Assembly (NCBI GenBank): GCA_032622095.1
Contig: CP136061.1
Coordinates: 237,169,815 to 237,233,814, forward strand
Length of the DNA stretch: 64,000 nucleotides
DNA from: Siphonodentalium dalli
Taxonomy: Eukaryota; Mollusca; Scaphopoda; Gadilida; Siphonodentaliidae
Direction: 5' to 3'
A program made the position numbers and the translations under genes. Shown here piece after piece: positions 1 through 11,804 of the stretch. How positions within the stretch are numbered: the stretch's first letter is position 1; the number at the start of each line of letters is the position of its first letter. The notes beneath the pieces were generated by a model. The model saw only the letters and a program-made list of their open reading frames with translations. It was not told the origin of the DNA and made no database searches.

Positions 1-1435
1 TACCCGGGAAGATTTGAAAGGGCCGACGGCCCTCTCATACAACCCACATTTGAATGTCGTAATTTCGCTGAAGAGCGTTTTTAGGGTTTGTGAGATTGAT
101 ATATACCCATGCAAAGTAGGTGTTTGCCTACTGTGCATGGGGTGAATGCCATCAAAGCAAGAAGCAAAGCCCCACCCCATTCCGAATCAGGACCGGCGTA
201 GAAGACTTACCTTTATTTATGTGTGAGTGTTGTGTGCCGTTAAAGATGTACATGTATTTATCATCAGATTACTGAGCTTTTCATATGAACCCAATACTGC
301 ATCGAAGAATGTGTTTTTTCAGGACCTATTCAGTATTCTTGATAACTGGAGTTTGTCCTCCTATATGTCTCAATATATATCAACAGCTCTGTTTCCAGAG
401 AAAACAGTTTGGAAAACCCTATCGAAACAGGGCAGTCATGTTTGGAAATCTGAATGGTCTTACAGGGTACACACGGAATCCACCTTTTATATATTTCGTT
501 TGGTTCATAGCAGTCCAGAACTATCGTTTTTATGGAAAGTCTGCCAAAAGTACCCAGATGAGAAGGAGTCGTTTTTCATCGCGACACAGCTACTGTGTTA
601 CAGAAATTTAGCTGGCGAAACTCAGTGCCTGGTATGTGCGCGCAGTTATATAGACCTACCGCAACACATTATAGCGGATTTCCCGGAACTTGCAGCGTCG
701 CGTAATTATTTTTGGTATTACTTTATAGATATGTTACCTTTAAGGGCATTTCAACTTGTGGAATCTTTTGATCAGGAGAGGCTTATTGCTCTCTTTCTAG
801 GCTATTTGCCCAGTGAACTTTTGGACATTGCATGCATTCCACCACAAACCATAATGAGATACTTTTTGAAGGCGACTAGGGCGCTGTGGTGCGAATGGAA
901 CCATCGTTCGTCATTGGCGTGATAATTGTTTGTCACTTATATACATGTAGTTAGTGGGAGATGTAAGTCACCATTGTTGGCAAATCAAAATAAGTGGTAG
1001 CCCTCTTATATACAATGGTGTGTATATTGGGTCTACTATTTGGTTGTAGTGGCCAACAATGATGACTGACAACTGTGTTGTGAGTGAACATCCGGTCGTG
1101 TGGGTCGGCTGGGTGCTACAGTTCTCCGTACATTTATGATTATCTAGTTTCAATTAACCCCTCTCTGTTTCTCCCCACTTTCCTCTAACTTAACTCATTT
1201 CATTCTATTTCCCATACTGTCTCTATCTGTATCCGGCGCTGTCTCTCTCTCTTGTTCGTGTGCCCGGCCGATCTGTTTCCATCTATATTCGTTTTGTTCT
1301 GCACATACATTAAGCGTGTACATGTATTTATGTTATGTTCTCGTTCCTATGTTCTATTGTTTTTGTATGTTCGTGTTAAATCACATCACATGTGTATATC
1401 ATATCTTCATTTATGGAGGAATTAAAGATATATAT
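1..1435 (+). mobile_element. 3' end of a LINE (non-LTR retrotransposon), degraded
   Basis: An open frame at 227-922 looks like the C-terminal part of a LINE endonuclease/reverse transcriptase protein. It is preceded by an in-frame stop, so it is a broken remnant rather than a gene with its own start. Around residues 134-160 it has a C-x2-C...H pattern like the terminal zinc knuckle of LINE proteins, but the last cysteine is replaced by F (HIIADF). The tail 'ATRALWCEW' fits the end of CR1/L2-like proteins. After the stop at 922 about 500 bases of pyrimidine-rich 3' UTR run to an 'aattaaaga' near 1420. Bases 1-226 contain another open segment ending at a stop near 154, probably the same element in another frame. 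The clade is uncertain. Confidence 0.55.
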
Positions 1436-2540
1436 ACATATTGTCCTATTTAGTGCTTGCATGGACTCCAGTTGCCTTAGTCTTGTATTCCGGGCTTGTA
1501 CTACGGGCTCAACTCTAGGAAGAGGGTGCAATGCCAGCCGGTTGACTTAAGGTCGGTTGGGGCTCCTCAACTCTTGATGGTGCAATGCCCGCCTTCCACT
1601 CCTGTGCAAGTGTCCGAACCCGTTGACCTGGTTGTGTAGTGCGGTCGAGGATAAGGAAGCAGCTGAGGTCAGACTGTGTTGGTTGGTGTGTCTCTGAAGG
1701 TTTGGAGTGACAAGTAGTGTATATGATTATTATGTCCCACCGTCCTCCAATAAGCACGGGCGCGAGTGAAAGCGTGTATTTGCAAATTTGTATATGCAGT
1801 TGTTAGTAGCTTTGAAGGAGATACTTATTCGATAGCTTATACGACGGCCACGACAAGCGTATCTATGCCGCCCGATGACATTCATCAGCGCACAAGGAAC
1901 CATCTAGGGCGTGAGCCCGCTAACCTAGATATTGATATTGGTGTTAGTCGTGTTTTGTGTTCAGGTTTGTGAACTGGTTGTTCTGTGTAATGATTTTACA
2001 AGGTTAGCAGGTTACTAGTAGTTGATTGTTTGATGGAGATAATTACTCAATGGTTTATACTACGACCACGACAAGCGTATCTACGCCACCCGAGGACATT
2101 CATCAGCGCCCAAGGAGCCATCTAGGGTCTGAGCCCGCTACCCTAGGTTTTGATATTATTGTTAGTCTTGTTAGTCGGTCGATATAGCGGATTTTGCATG
2201 AAATGGGTTAGTACAAGTTGGGTTGTTTATACTGAGTTCTAGCATTTGACTTTATTGAGGACTTGCATTACTGCAGGGGAGCGTGGCAACCCACTGTGTT
2301 CGCCTGCCGATGGTCAGTACGCACCAAAGAGCCCTTTGAGACATAATTGATAATTACCTGTATTCTAGGAGGGAATGACTGGTATAATTACCTGTTTGGG
2401 GTGTTGTTCCGTGTGTTTCTGGAAGAGAGTTTAATTATTAGACTTACTATCCGTGTGGCTGGACTGCGTTATAGTAACCTGATCGACCTCGCGTGTTTAT
2501 AAAGTTCTTTGAGATAAGTCTATTTGTGTATTTGTTGATT
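1436..2540. other. unassigned intergenic stretch containing a two-copy direct repeat
   Basis: No gene is supported here. The short frames at 1515-1757 and 1766-1972 have no recognisable protein features. The one clear structure is the duplication listed at 1817-2178. The remainder is ordinary non-coding DNA and could be an old LINE untranslated region. Confidence 0.4.
1817..2178 (+). repeat. two-copy direct repeat, period 218 bp
   Basis: Copy one starts at 1817 and copy two at 2035. They share 'cgacaagcgtatct', 'gacattcatcagcgc' and 'gagcccgct' in the same order and spacing over about 145 bases, with scattered substitutions. Neither is part of an open frame. Such two-unit repeats occur in 5' UTRs of some LINEs, but I see no direct link. 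Confidence 0.75.
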
Positions 2541-2549
2541 GGAAAGTGT

Positions 2550-2765
2550 AAAACTGGACACAATAAAACTCCACTCATAGCACACTCTGTACAAATATTC
2601 ACATCTGTTTCCCTGCTTAAACATTCACAATTTCATCCTGCCATCTTGTTTAAATGTTATGTTATACCTTTTGTGCGGGAGAGGGGCGTCACTAAGTTGA
2701 CAAAACTTGTGTCCCAATCCCCATGTATATAATTGATATACAATAAAATATGTTTAAATCAAATC
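2550..2765 (+). mobile_element. short 5'-truncated copy of the LINE at 35866-37034, 3' end only
   Basis: These 216 bases match the 3' UTR end of the minus-strand LINE at 35866-37034, beginning at 'aaaactggacacaat' and ending in AATAAAATATG and a short TCAAA tail. The copy is flanked by AAAGTGT at 2543-2549 and 2766-2772, a 7-bp target-site duplication expected from target-primed reverse transcription. It landed just beyond the polyadenylation signal of the Jockey-like LINE on the other strand, so the two 3' ends face each other. Confidence 0.85.
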
Positions 2766-2772
2766 AAAGTGT

Positions 2773-5700
2773 TTATTAAATTAGGGAAGTGTTGGTGTGA
2801 CCATTGAGGGGGATTATTCCGGCATAGCACAGAACTCGCCGGCCCGGTTTTTATGTTTTGGTTTTGGTCAGTAGTGTTTTCCTGAGTTCTTTTTCGTCGA
2901 TTAGGGTGCTGCCTTGTAGTCTGATTAGATTGTTTGCCGCTAGAGCTTGTAGTCTAACGTGGAGTGGGGTTATGTCGGCTGTATTATGTAGTGTCCTGAT
3001 GGGGATTCGTGTATTTTCTTGGAGTGCCATTATTAATGTTTTGTTTTGGATTACTTGGAGTTTGTTGAGTGTAGATTTGGGTAGATCGGCTGTGTATAAT
3101 GGCCCCATATTCCATGATTGGTCGTATAAATTGCCTATATAGCTTAATTAGGGTTTCTGGATTGAGTCCCCATGATGTGCCCCTGATAATCCTTAATAGC
3201 CCAATTCTTTGGTAGGCCCTGGTTGAGATGTTTTTGGTGTGAGTATGGAAAGATAGTTTTTGGTTCAAAGTTATGCCCAAGAGAGTTGCCTCCTGTGTTT
3301 GTTCGAAAGTTTCCCCATAGATGGACAATTTAAGTTTATATTTGGTATGTTTTCTGCTAAAGAGGATTAATTGCGTTTTTTTTTGGCGTTCAGATTGATG
3401 CGCCACTTGCAACACCACCCTTCCAGGTCGTTGAGTTGTTTTTGTTATCTGAATTCCAGCGTCTTGGAGTCCCCCCTGTGGTCCAAAGGCCCAGATCATC
3501 GGCGTATTGTGATATTTGTATGTTGTGTAGTGAATTGTTGGGTATGTCGTTGACGTATATTAAGAAAAGTAACGGACTTAAGACGGACCCCTGGGGCGTA
3601 CCAGCTTTAAGGTTGACGCTGTCTGAAATTTCTTCCCCGACCCTTACTTTTATAGTTCTTTGCATGAGAAATTAAGAGATGAGTCTTAACATTATGGTGG
3701 GGATGTTGGTTGTTGTTTTTAGTTTGTATCGAAGGCCGTGGTGCGATACTGAGTCGAACTCCTTTTCTACATCCAAGAATATGGCGACCCCTCCCAGCCC
3801 CGACCCATTGCTGTGCGCATATCCTCTACTATTCTGTAAATATGATCGGTTCCCTCTTTGCCTTTACGATATGCACGTTGGAATTTATTGAAAAAGTGTT
3901 GGTTCTCTAGGTGAGTTAATATTCTAGTGTTGATGATTCGTTCGAAAAGTTTTCCCAAACATTAAAGTAAGCTGATGGGTCTAAAATTGGTAGCTATTTT
4001 GTGGTCTTTGCCTGGTTTTGGAATCATAATCCCTATAGCGGATTTCCAATATTTGGGGAAGTAGCTGTGTTGTAAACATTTGTTGTATATAAGTTCTAGT
4101 CTGTTGAACAGTGATTTTGGGCCCTGTTTGATTATTCCAAATGTTAATTCGTCATCACCCGGGGCTTTGTTTGGTTTTGCGCGCTTAAGGCAGTCTTGGA
4201 TTTCTTGTGGTGTAATGGGAGTTGCTAATATGTGTTCATCGTCTGCCTCAGGTATGGGTGATTTTAAGTGTACTAATGTGTGTTTGATTTGTCTTACATA
4301 TTTGACTACATTTTTTCTGAACTTTTCACTGAATTGGTCACCTGTGTGGGTTTTGTGTATATTTTGTAGTGATGTTGCGAATTTTTTTGCTTTGTCTATG
4401 TTGTTTGTGAATGATTCGTTGTTTTCGTCTTTGAGTGGTTTGTCGCTGTTGTTTGAGGTATAGCTTGGCCAGTTAATACTTTGAATGTTTTCCAGAACTT
4501 CCCATCCAATTGTCTTTCCCCAAGTTCGGTGGTTACTCGTTCCCATGATTCCCCCCCCCCCCCCGTTTAACTGCTTTGTTTACTTGTCTTGTTAAGTTGT
4601 TGTACATAGTTCTGTATTCGATGTCTTTAGGTTGTTTTTGCATTAGTCTGCACGTTTTGCGTTTGATGTGTATTAATTCTAATGTTTCCCGTGATACTCT
4701 CCATGTGTTTTGCTTTATTTTCTTTTTTTTTGTGCTTGCTGTGTCGATGGCATCCTTCATAGTGTTGGATATTGATTTGGCTGCCATTTCGATGTCATTT
4801 GGTGTGTTAATTTCTGTATTGTCGATGTTTAAGTTTGTGAGTTCCCTCAATTTTTCCCAATGTGCATTTCTAAGGTTTCTTTTGAGAATATCTTTGTTGT
4901 GTTGTGGTTTTGTTATGTAGAGTTCGACTGGATAGCGGTCACTCCCTATATTGAATCCTATCTTGGATTTATGTATTGTTTTTGCGATTGATGGCGTGGC
5001 TAGGGCGTAGTCTAACATGTCCTATGATTTGGTTTTTTGATTCGTGGTGAGTTGCGATGCCTTTGTTATTAAGTAGTATTAGTTCTTGGTCTTCGATTAT
5101 GTTGAAAAGTGCGTCCCCGTAGGTATTAGTTTTGCTGCATTTGTAAACAATGTGTTTTGCATTAAGGTCTCCCAGAAAGATGCAGTTTTTAAATTTGTCT
5201 GTAAAGTATTTGAAAGTTGAAAGTTGAGGGGGAGTTTTGCACGGCGGTACGTATGGGAGATTATAGCTGTTTTCTATTGCTGATAATCGTTTCTATAATG
5301 CTATCATTTCGTCTGTAAGTTGTGACGTGTTGATGAGTGTGTATTTTATGTGGTATCTAACTAGTATTGCGAACCCACCCCCGTGGAGGATCTGTCCTTT
5401 CCATATATGTGTATTAAAGCCGGGAAATGATAATTTAATGTCGTTGGCTAGTTTTGTTTCGTTGACTGTGAGTATGTCTATTTTGTTTTCTTCTGCGTAC
5501 TCAATTAGTTCTTGTTTTCGGGCCCAGATGCTGTTTGTATTTATGTGAGCTATGTTTAGATTGGATTGTGCCGCCATTATATATGCGTGAAACAGTTGTG
5601 GGCTGTGGTGTATGTATTGTTTACATCTTCTCAAATGTTTGCATTATGAGATAGCATTAGGCCTGTTGTTAAGTTTGTTTTGTATTATTTGTTGATGTTA

Positions 5701-6345
5701 GATTCTATTAGTTGAGCAAATTTGGATTGTGCTTGTTCTGAGTTAAGGTAGCGCATTTTGTGAGATTCATACAGGCATGAGTACAGTGTGTTTACTAGTT
5801 TTAGTACGCTGTGGTTTCTGCTGGTTTTTTGGCGATGTGGCGTAGGAGAGTTTCCTATTTTCGGCCCCACGAACCGCGTTTAAGTATTTATGACATCCTT
5901 TGTATGTGGTTGGATGGTTGCCGTTACAATTTGCACATTTTGCCTCGATTTCATTTGTTGTGCAATCAAGATGTGCGTGTTGTCCCGCACACCGCTTGCA
6001 AGTTTCGGTGTCTTTTTCGCAAAATTTTGAGTTGTGGTTGAAAGACTGACATTTGTAGAATTGAGTGACGTGAGCTTGAGGTTTGTATTCGAGAACGATT
6101 GATTTGGATCTGTTGCTGCCGAGGTATATACCTTTAAGAAGTTTGTCTTTGGATTGTTTGGTTGGGAATTTTACTTTCATTTGAAAGGTGGGTTGGTCCC
6201 CGTGTTTAGAGGATATTAGTATTTTTGCCTCAAATTCTGCTCCTATGTTGTCGATTATTTGTGCTTCGGTGATGTCTGGATGTACCCCGCAGATTACCAC
6301 GTAATTATTTTCGTTGTTGTTTGTTGTATGACCCTTGGTGGGGCG
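2773..6345 (-). mobile_element. Jockey-clade LINE, near full length but frameshifted
   Basis: Read on the minus strand this is an ORF1 plus endonuclease/reverse-transcriptase LINE broken by many frameshifts and stops. ORF1 (6300-5767) carries three CCHC-type knuckles ending in CANCNGNHPTTYKGC, the arrangement of Jockey ORF1 proteins. The endonuclease begins near 5565 (NIAHINTNSIWARKQEL) and shows GDLNAKH near 5160 and GSDRYPVEL near 4930. The reverse transcriptase shows IPKPGKDHKIATNFRPISLL, GKLFERII, GTPQGSVLSPLLF and the catalytic QYADD near 3500. The thumb runs to a stop at 2851 and an AATAAA lies at 2773-2778. A C-run at 4551-4564 interrupts the frame. The 5' end seems to be lost inside ORF1. 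It is not functional as read. Confidence 0.85.
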
Positions 6346-6855
6346 GAATCAGATGTTAGCTGATTTAAAATGTGTTCTTCAAAAATGATCCCGTATATAG
6401 AGCTTATTTCAATACGAAATAAGCTCATATAGGCACTAGTTAATCTACTTTTTCATCGACACGACTTAGCGGATTAACGCTCTTTATAATGTGTGTTCAT
6501 TGCGGCCCGCGCCATTTAACGGTATAACGGGTGTAAGTTCGAATGAGCTTATTGCGGAATCAAATAAGTCCAATATGAACCTATATAATTATTATGTGAA
6601 TATTTAGGTTCTATATATATGAACATATTTGCAGGAGGATAGCTGTAATCCGCCTCATTTGTGTAAGTTGTCTCGCGAGCTGTTAACAATGGATCTCGAT
6701 AATAGATATTAAACGTTGAAACAAATAACGTACGTCATTTCAATTAAAATGCGCGAACCGGCTCCGGATCGATTAACTACAGTTATTCACTTTGTTTGTC
6801 TTACAACACATTTTTAAGTAGATGAGACAAAATATTTTGCTCCCATTTAGACTTC
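6346..6855. other. non-coding, one short hairpin
   Basis: I see no gene. A hairpin at about 6394-6434 pairs AGAGCTTATTTC with GAAATAAGCTC. The motif ACGCTCTTT at 6477-6485 is one of seven copies of a motif over-represented in the window. Confidence 0.4.
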
Positions 6856-6862
6856 AATGAGG

Positions 6863-8571
6863 CAGGGGGGCCGTAAAAAAGTTGCGAGACGTGGGGGTCT
6901 TTTTTTTACATTTCCTTTTTTTTTTACACCCACCCACCCTTTCTTGCATTTTTTTTTCATAAAATTTTAGACACTCACCCCAAAATATCAAAGCTTTATG
7001 TTGGTCCCCTCTGTAAAAACGACCAACCGCTCTATATTGGTCCCTTCTTTGAAAGACCAAATTAAATGTTACTTCCTGTTAACAAACATGTGCAAAATTG
7101 AACTCTAAGCAATCAACAAAGGTAGAATATTATGTGATTATATTGGCAAATTTATAACCCAGCCTATTCATCTGTGTACAGCTGGTGAGTAGATGAAAAA
7201 TATGTTGAATCCCCTGGAATGACAACAAAAAATAACTAGGGCCAGTGTTAGGGCCTACAGTAGAATAAAAAATTACACAAACTTAAATTTATCTTTTTTC
7301 AGACATCAACCAGCATCAACTAGTAGGCCTAGAGCCTATAGTAATACCAAAAAGGAAAATGTGCATATGAACCAGTGTACGAATTAACTTTTATGTATGC
7401 CTGCATGACCACCGACCCGACCTCGCATTACGACTTAGAACTAGGCCTAACATAATGCTGAACCCTTTGAGTTTGAACTTGATGGTCAATTTAGTGCCAA
7501 ATCCATATACACAGATGTATATTACTGAGATTCATTTGGACAATCAGAGCTGAACTTCGGTCATGTACTGGATGGAGTTCATGTGCAATAAGAAATTCAC
7601 ACACATTCTGTACATGACCTTTATGTGTGCCTTCAAACTAGACCTCCTTGCATGCACATCATCTTATAAATATACAATAATTAAGTAAATTAATTTTTCT
7701 TCTTTGATAATTTGCAAATTAGCCTGAATTAGACATTAAGTGTCATTTACATACTAGTATATGCAGGTAATTATGGGATATAATAATTACAAGTGAACAA
7801 AATGGTAATGTGTCCTGGCCCCTCTTCACATCTATTTAAATAATATTTTTATACTTTTCAGAAGACTATCCAAGGAAGGTTATATTTTTGTTTCTTTCAA
7901 TAAATGTTATTAAAACTTTATTTCATGTCTACTTATTTACTTATTGATGGTTGTCAACAACACTGAAACAAATAATTTGACAATTCAAATAATTATTTGA
8001 CAAAAGTATATTTAAAAATCAATTTAGTATACAAACACTGATACAAATATTTAGTTCATACATTTAATGTAATACACTCATGCATCAACTAACTGTATGA
8101 GTAAAGTATAAGAATTATTGTAATATTCTGTCATGAGTTGTTAGCTGATATTGTCAGACTGCATTAAGTTCACCCACCCTAGAGCTATCTGATGTATTTT
8201 TTTTTATTGATCTACACCGTGAACTAGACAATTTTCAATATAAAAACTGCCAAGCAAGCTGAAACAGACACAATAAAAAAAAATTGCGCGCAAAAAAAAT
8301 CAATGAAAATTTTGGGACCCACCTCCACAATATTCACTATTTTTCCAATTTTATATCAACTTATGGGGGTAATTATAACAATATTGAATGTATTAGTGCT
8401 TCTCATATTGCAACAAGCCACAACAAATAAACAAATATGTTTAAAACAGTTGAAAATATGTCAATGAAACAAAAATGCAAAAAAAGGTGGTCAAAACTGT
8501 TTCCGGCCTCGGGTACCCACCCACCCCCCCCCACCTGATGTCTCGTAAAAAAAAATTGCCCCCCCCCCCTG
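6863..8571. mobile_element. non-autonomous DNA transposon, 1.7 kb, CAGGGGGG termini
   Basis: The element starts CAGGGGGG and ends CCCCCCTG. It is flanked by the direct repeat AATGAGG at 6856-6862 and 8572-8578. The terminal inverted repeats are imperfect: after the G-run both ends contain a poly-A/T stretch followed by CGAGAC and a GT-rich tract. The interior is AT-rich with no open frame of note, so it would depend on a transposase elsewhere. CAGGG-type ends resemble hAT elements, but those make 8-bp duplications and only 7 bp match here, so the superfamily is open. Confidence 0.7.
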
Positions 8572-8578
8572 AATGAGG

Positions 8579-9518
8579 CCATAATAAACAGACATTCAAT
8601 TCAGTGTGGCCACAGGATTGTGGTCAAACATCTTGATGCAGTGAAATGGTGTAATAACCAAAATAAATCAAACATATTCATTGCATATTTTTAGTGTTTT
8701 TGTGGCCAGTTGGAGGTCTATTTTTTATCGTGTGAGGGACAAAGACAACATTATTTTTCATCAACATTTGGCAAACACAAACACTCAATACTGATCCATC
8801 TTATCAAACATGTTGTTTTGCGGTGATTGTTCCTCCAAAACAAATCTGCAAACGGCTGCAGAAAAATGTTAAATATGCAATGAAAAATGTTCGATTTATT
8901 TTCTCGGAGACAGTCATGATTTCAGATATATAGTAGACAGAGTATATAGCATAGCTGGATTGTAAAGCTAGATCATGCAGTGCGTTTTTTTGCAAATATT
9001 TTCGGTAAAACTCTCAAATGACCGCCTCAAAATGTAGTTTTTTTAAAATGATTTTTTCGTTCAAATTGATAGTTAGAAATTGAGATTTTTTTTAAATTCA
9101 CGAATAGAGTGCCGCCTAAAGCATATCGACTGTCGCAGGTTGTGTTCATACGTTTTTCATCACCTCGGGTCGATATCTAAAAACGTGTAGTTTTAGCGCC
9201 GTAAAATTATTCCCGCCAAGACTTAGTGCTCCTCCATAACAATACCATATTATAGTAATAATATACAGTACATTTCTTGTCGCCCGCGATTGAGTGAGAC
9301 ACGGGGATTTGTTGCCCGCTCGAGACCTGGAATATCATCAGAGAGCACCCAACGTGGAGCTGGCCATGGGGGAAAACACGGCGATATTAAATTAAATCCA
9401 GATTCTATGGGGATTGCTCCTGAACATTATTGATAGTCAATTAGTCATTGCTGTTTATCTATTCCGGATATTATCAATAAAGAACTTTGACTGTAAGGAC
9501 AAAGAGCGTTATGGTTAT
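8579..9518. other. non-coding, nothing recognised
   Basis: No open frame or repeat with a recognisable identity. AAAGAGCGT occurs at 9501-9509, just left of the next element. Confidence 0.4.
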
Positions 9519-9917
9519 TTAACCCTTTACCCAACAGAACGGCCCTGTGCCAATGCATTCTCTTATATATGCGAGTCGACCATAGGTCGCCTCGCATATA
9601 TAAGAGAATGCATTGGCTTAACACATTAAAAAATGATAAAATTGTGAAAGAATGTAGGAAAAAAAGGTAAAAAGTGTTAAAAAAAGATTTTTTTTAGGCC
9701 AATGCATTCTCTTATATATGCGAGGCGACCTATGGTCGACTCGCATATATAAGAGAATGCATTGGCACAGGGCATAACTGTAACTATCACAATGTGGTCA
9801 AGGAGCCGGTTCCAATGATATCCATATTTGTATGGTTCTATTGAGACAGACCGAAGATATTTTAGGCTGTTGAAGCTTATTTGGCCGGTTTTGGCCGGTT
9901 GTTGGGTAAAGGGTTAA
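9519..9917. mobile_element. piggyBac-like MITE (TTAA target), copy 1
   Basis: The element is bounded by TTAA at 9519-9522 and 9914-9917 and has inverted termini CCCTTTACCCAACA. TTAA duplication plus a CCCTTT start is the signature of piggyBac-type elements. No transposase is present, so it is a MITE of about 390 bp. A near-identical copy lies at 30954-31353. It contains the palindromic module at 9542-9773. Confidence 0.85.
9542..9773. repeat. module of two inverted 69-bp near-perfect palindromes
   Basis: Two palindromes, 9549-9617 and 9698-9766, each begin GCCAATGCATTCTC and end GAGAATGCATTGGC. Their arms pair over about 33 bases with a single mismatched pair next to the centre. The second is the reverse complement of the first, so the module is also an inverted repeat around an AT-rich spacer, bounded by GCCCTGTGCC and GGCACAGGGC. 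The same module, with a different spacer, sits at 14205-14574 inside an element with unrelated outer termini. No target duplication is visible at its edges. Confidence 0.9.
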
Positions 9918-10755
9918 GGCGATGTGTGGCGTTGAGTGCGGTTGACATCAGCGTAGACTAAAGATAAAGAGCGTTCATCGTGGATCTATTCCTGATATGG
10001 TATGAATAAATAAATAGCGTCATGCGCGCTTCCGTTGCATCAACTTGTAAACAACATTCCGATCGGAGTCTCAGGTATGTTCTATAGAAATTTACGGGGG
10101 ACCGACAATTAGATGCTTCAAAGGTGTCTAACATGTCTATATTTTTACGAAAAATATAATGGCTGCAGGTAAACGGGACCTATCTAATAAGATTATCCGG
10201 GTAAATTGTTGTGAAACGAAGAACGCCAACGGGAATGAACATGATGTTTATTTTCCACTAATGTATCTTTTGTGCTACTCAGAATCACTCAGTGGGGGTG
10301 TGCACGCGTCGTTGACTTTCTGTTGAAACATTATTGAGAGCAACGTGGATGAGTATTGTAACTCTATAAATATTTTCAATTAGAAGATTAGCCGTGTAAA
10401 ATAAATTACATTGAATGACCTTGTAAACTATTTTTTTTTTTTAAGCATGATGTGGGCATACAAACGTGTATCTGAAATTCTGTATATTCAGTTTGTTGCC
10501 ACAGCAGATGTCACTTCAATATATGGACATGGCTAGAGGGTCTCCATAATTAGCATCCATATAACTGTAATTTGGTACGCAGGTTTGGCATAAAGGGGGC
10601 TTTCAAAAGAGGGTTAATTGACGTTGTTCACGTTTTCCGTTCAAGAGTTATCTCTCTCTATTTTTAAAAAATCTGAAATTGTTTTATTTCCATCCGTCAT
10701 TCGTTAGAATTGTCATGTAATTTGTTCGTTCATGGTAGTACATGTAGTACAAACT
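9918..10755. other. non-coding, nothing recognised
   Basis: I find no gene and no element boundary here. A CAG|GTATGT donor-like site near 10073 is isolated and has no open frame before it. Confidence 0.35.
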
Positions 10756-10760
10756 TTGCA

Positions 10761-11660
10761 GGAAGGTATGCCGTTTTTTTTATCTGGCATTTTTGGGTAC
10801 CCACCAAACCTGCAAAATAAAATATTTTTTACTCCCAATTTTTTTTTTGACACCCACCACCAAAATTTCAACAATTTTGGTCTAAACCCGCATAAAACCC
10901 TATTGATATCTCTCATATGACTCGAAAATTACCCCCTTTAGTTCAAATGACAGTTTAACCTGTTTCAGAAGCTGTTTTAATTGAGAAAAAAAATGGTTAA
11001 TACAGGTAAATTATGAAGATTTTTTTTCAAATACTGGCTGATAGGCATTTATCTACCACATACATGTACATGCACTGGAGTTTTGAGGTCAGTGTGTGAT
11101 GAGAGTATATTCTAATGCATCGATATAGTAGACAAATACAGTAACCCATCAGAAGCTGATATGTGCACATAAAACACTATTATAAGGCAAAAAAACAAAC
11201 AAATGATACATATCCCAGCATATATATCCCCTGTATATCCAGTGAGATATCATTTCCCCCTGCAACCTACTACATGAACCGAACATGTGTTTTGGCTCCA
11301 ACACATTTTAAGCTCATAACATCTCAGGACAGTGAACTCAATCTTGTCCTTCATTAGTTACACGAGGACAAGTTTATTTATTTCAGTTTTACATTTCTCG
11401 AAGCTTCTTTTGAAGAGTGTCGGGAGGGAAGTTTTTCACCTCACCGTCCCATATGAAACATGTCAGCTTATGTGTCATCTCCACTAAGGCCCATATAAGT
11501 TCCCAGTAACATAAATAAGGTATGTTTGCAGTTATAATACGTTTTAAACTGTCACAAATGTCAAATATGCACGCAAAAGGTCTTTAGTAAAAAATTTACA
11601 CGAGGTTGTAACAAATACGTTTTTGCCACTCTGACCACCCACCCACCCCGGCATACCTTC
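10761..11660. mobile_element. non-autonomous DNA transposon, 0.9 kb, GGAAGGTATGCC termini
   Basis: The left end GGAAGGTATGCC matches the right end GGCATACCTTC in inverse orientation. TTGCA flanks both ends (10756-10760 and 11661-11665), suggesting a 5-bp target duplication. Inside each end are poly-T tracts and CCCACC repeats reminiscent of the subterminal part of the 6863-8571 element, so the two may be related. There is no open frame that could be a transposase. A run of C at 11680-11697 lies just outside. Confidence 0.6.
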
Positions 11661-11804
11661 TTGCAATTTTTTTATTACCCCCCCCCCCCCCCCCCCGCGT
11701 TCATCACATTGTTTTCACAGTTCGGTTTCCGACCTGCCCATATTTCAATATTCACCATGCCATGTGGGGTATCCCACCACCCGTGGTGCAACCTCTTATT
11801 CATT

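Noticed and set aside
227-922. A complete host gene starting at 227
   Set aside because: The frame starts at a GTG immediately after a stop, has a LINE-type knuckle missing one cysteine, and is followed by a LINE-like 3' UTR.
10068-10080. CAG|GTATGT donor-like site
   Set aside because: It has no open frame or signal peptide before it and no partner acceptor was found.
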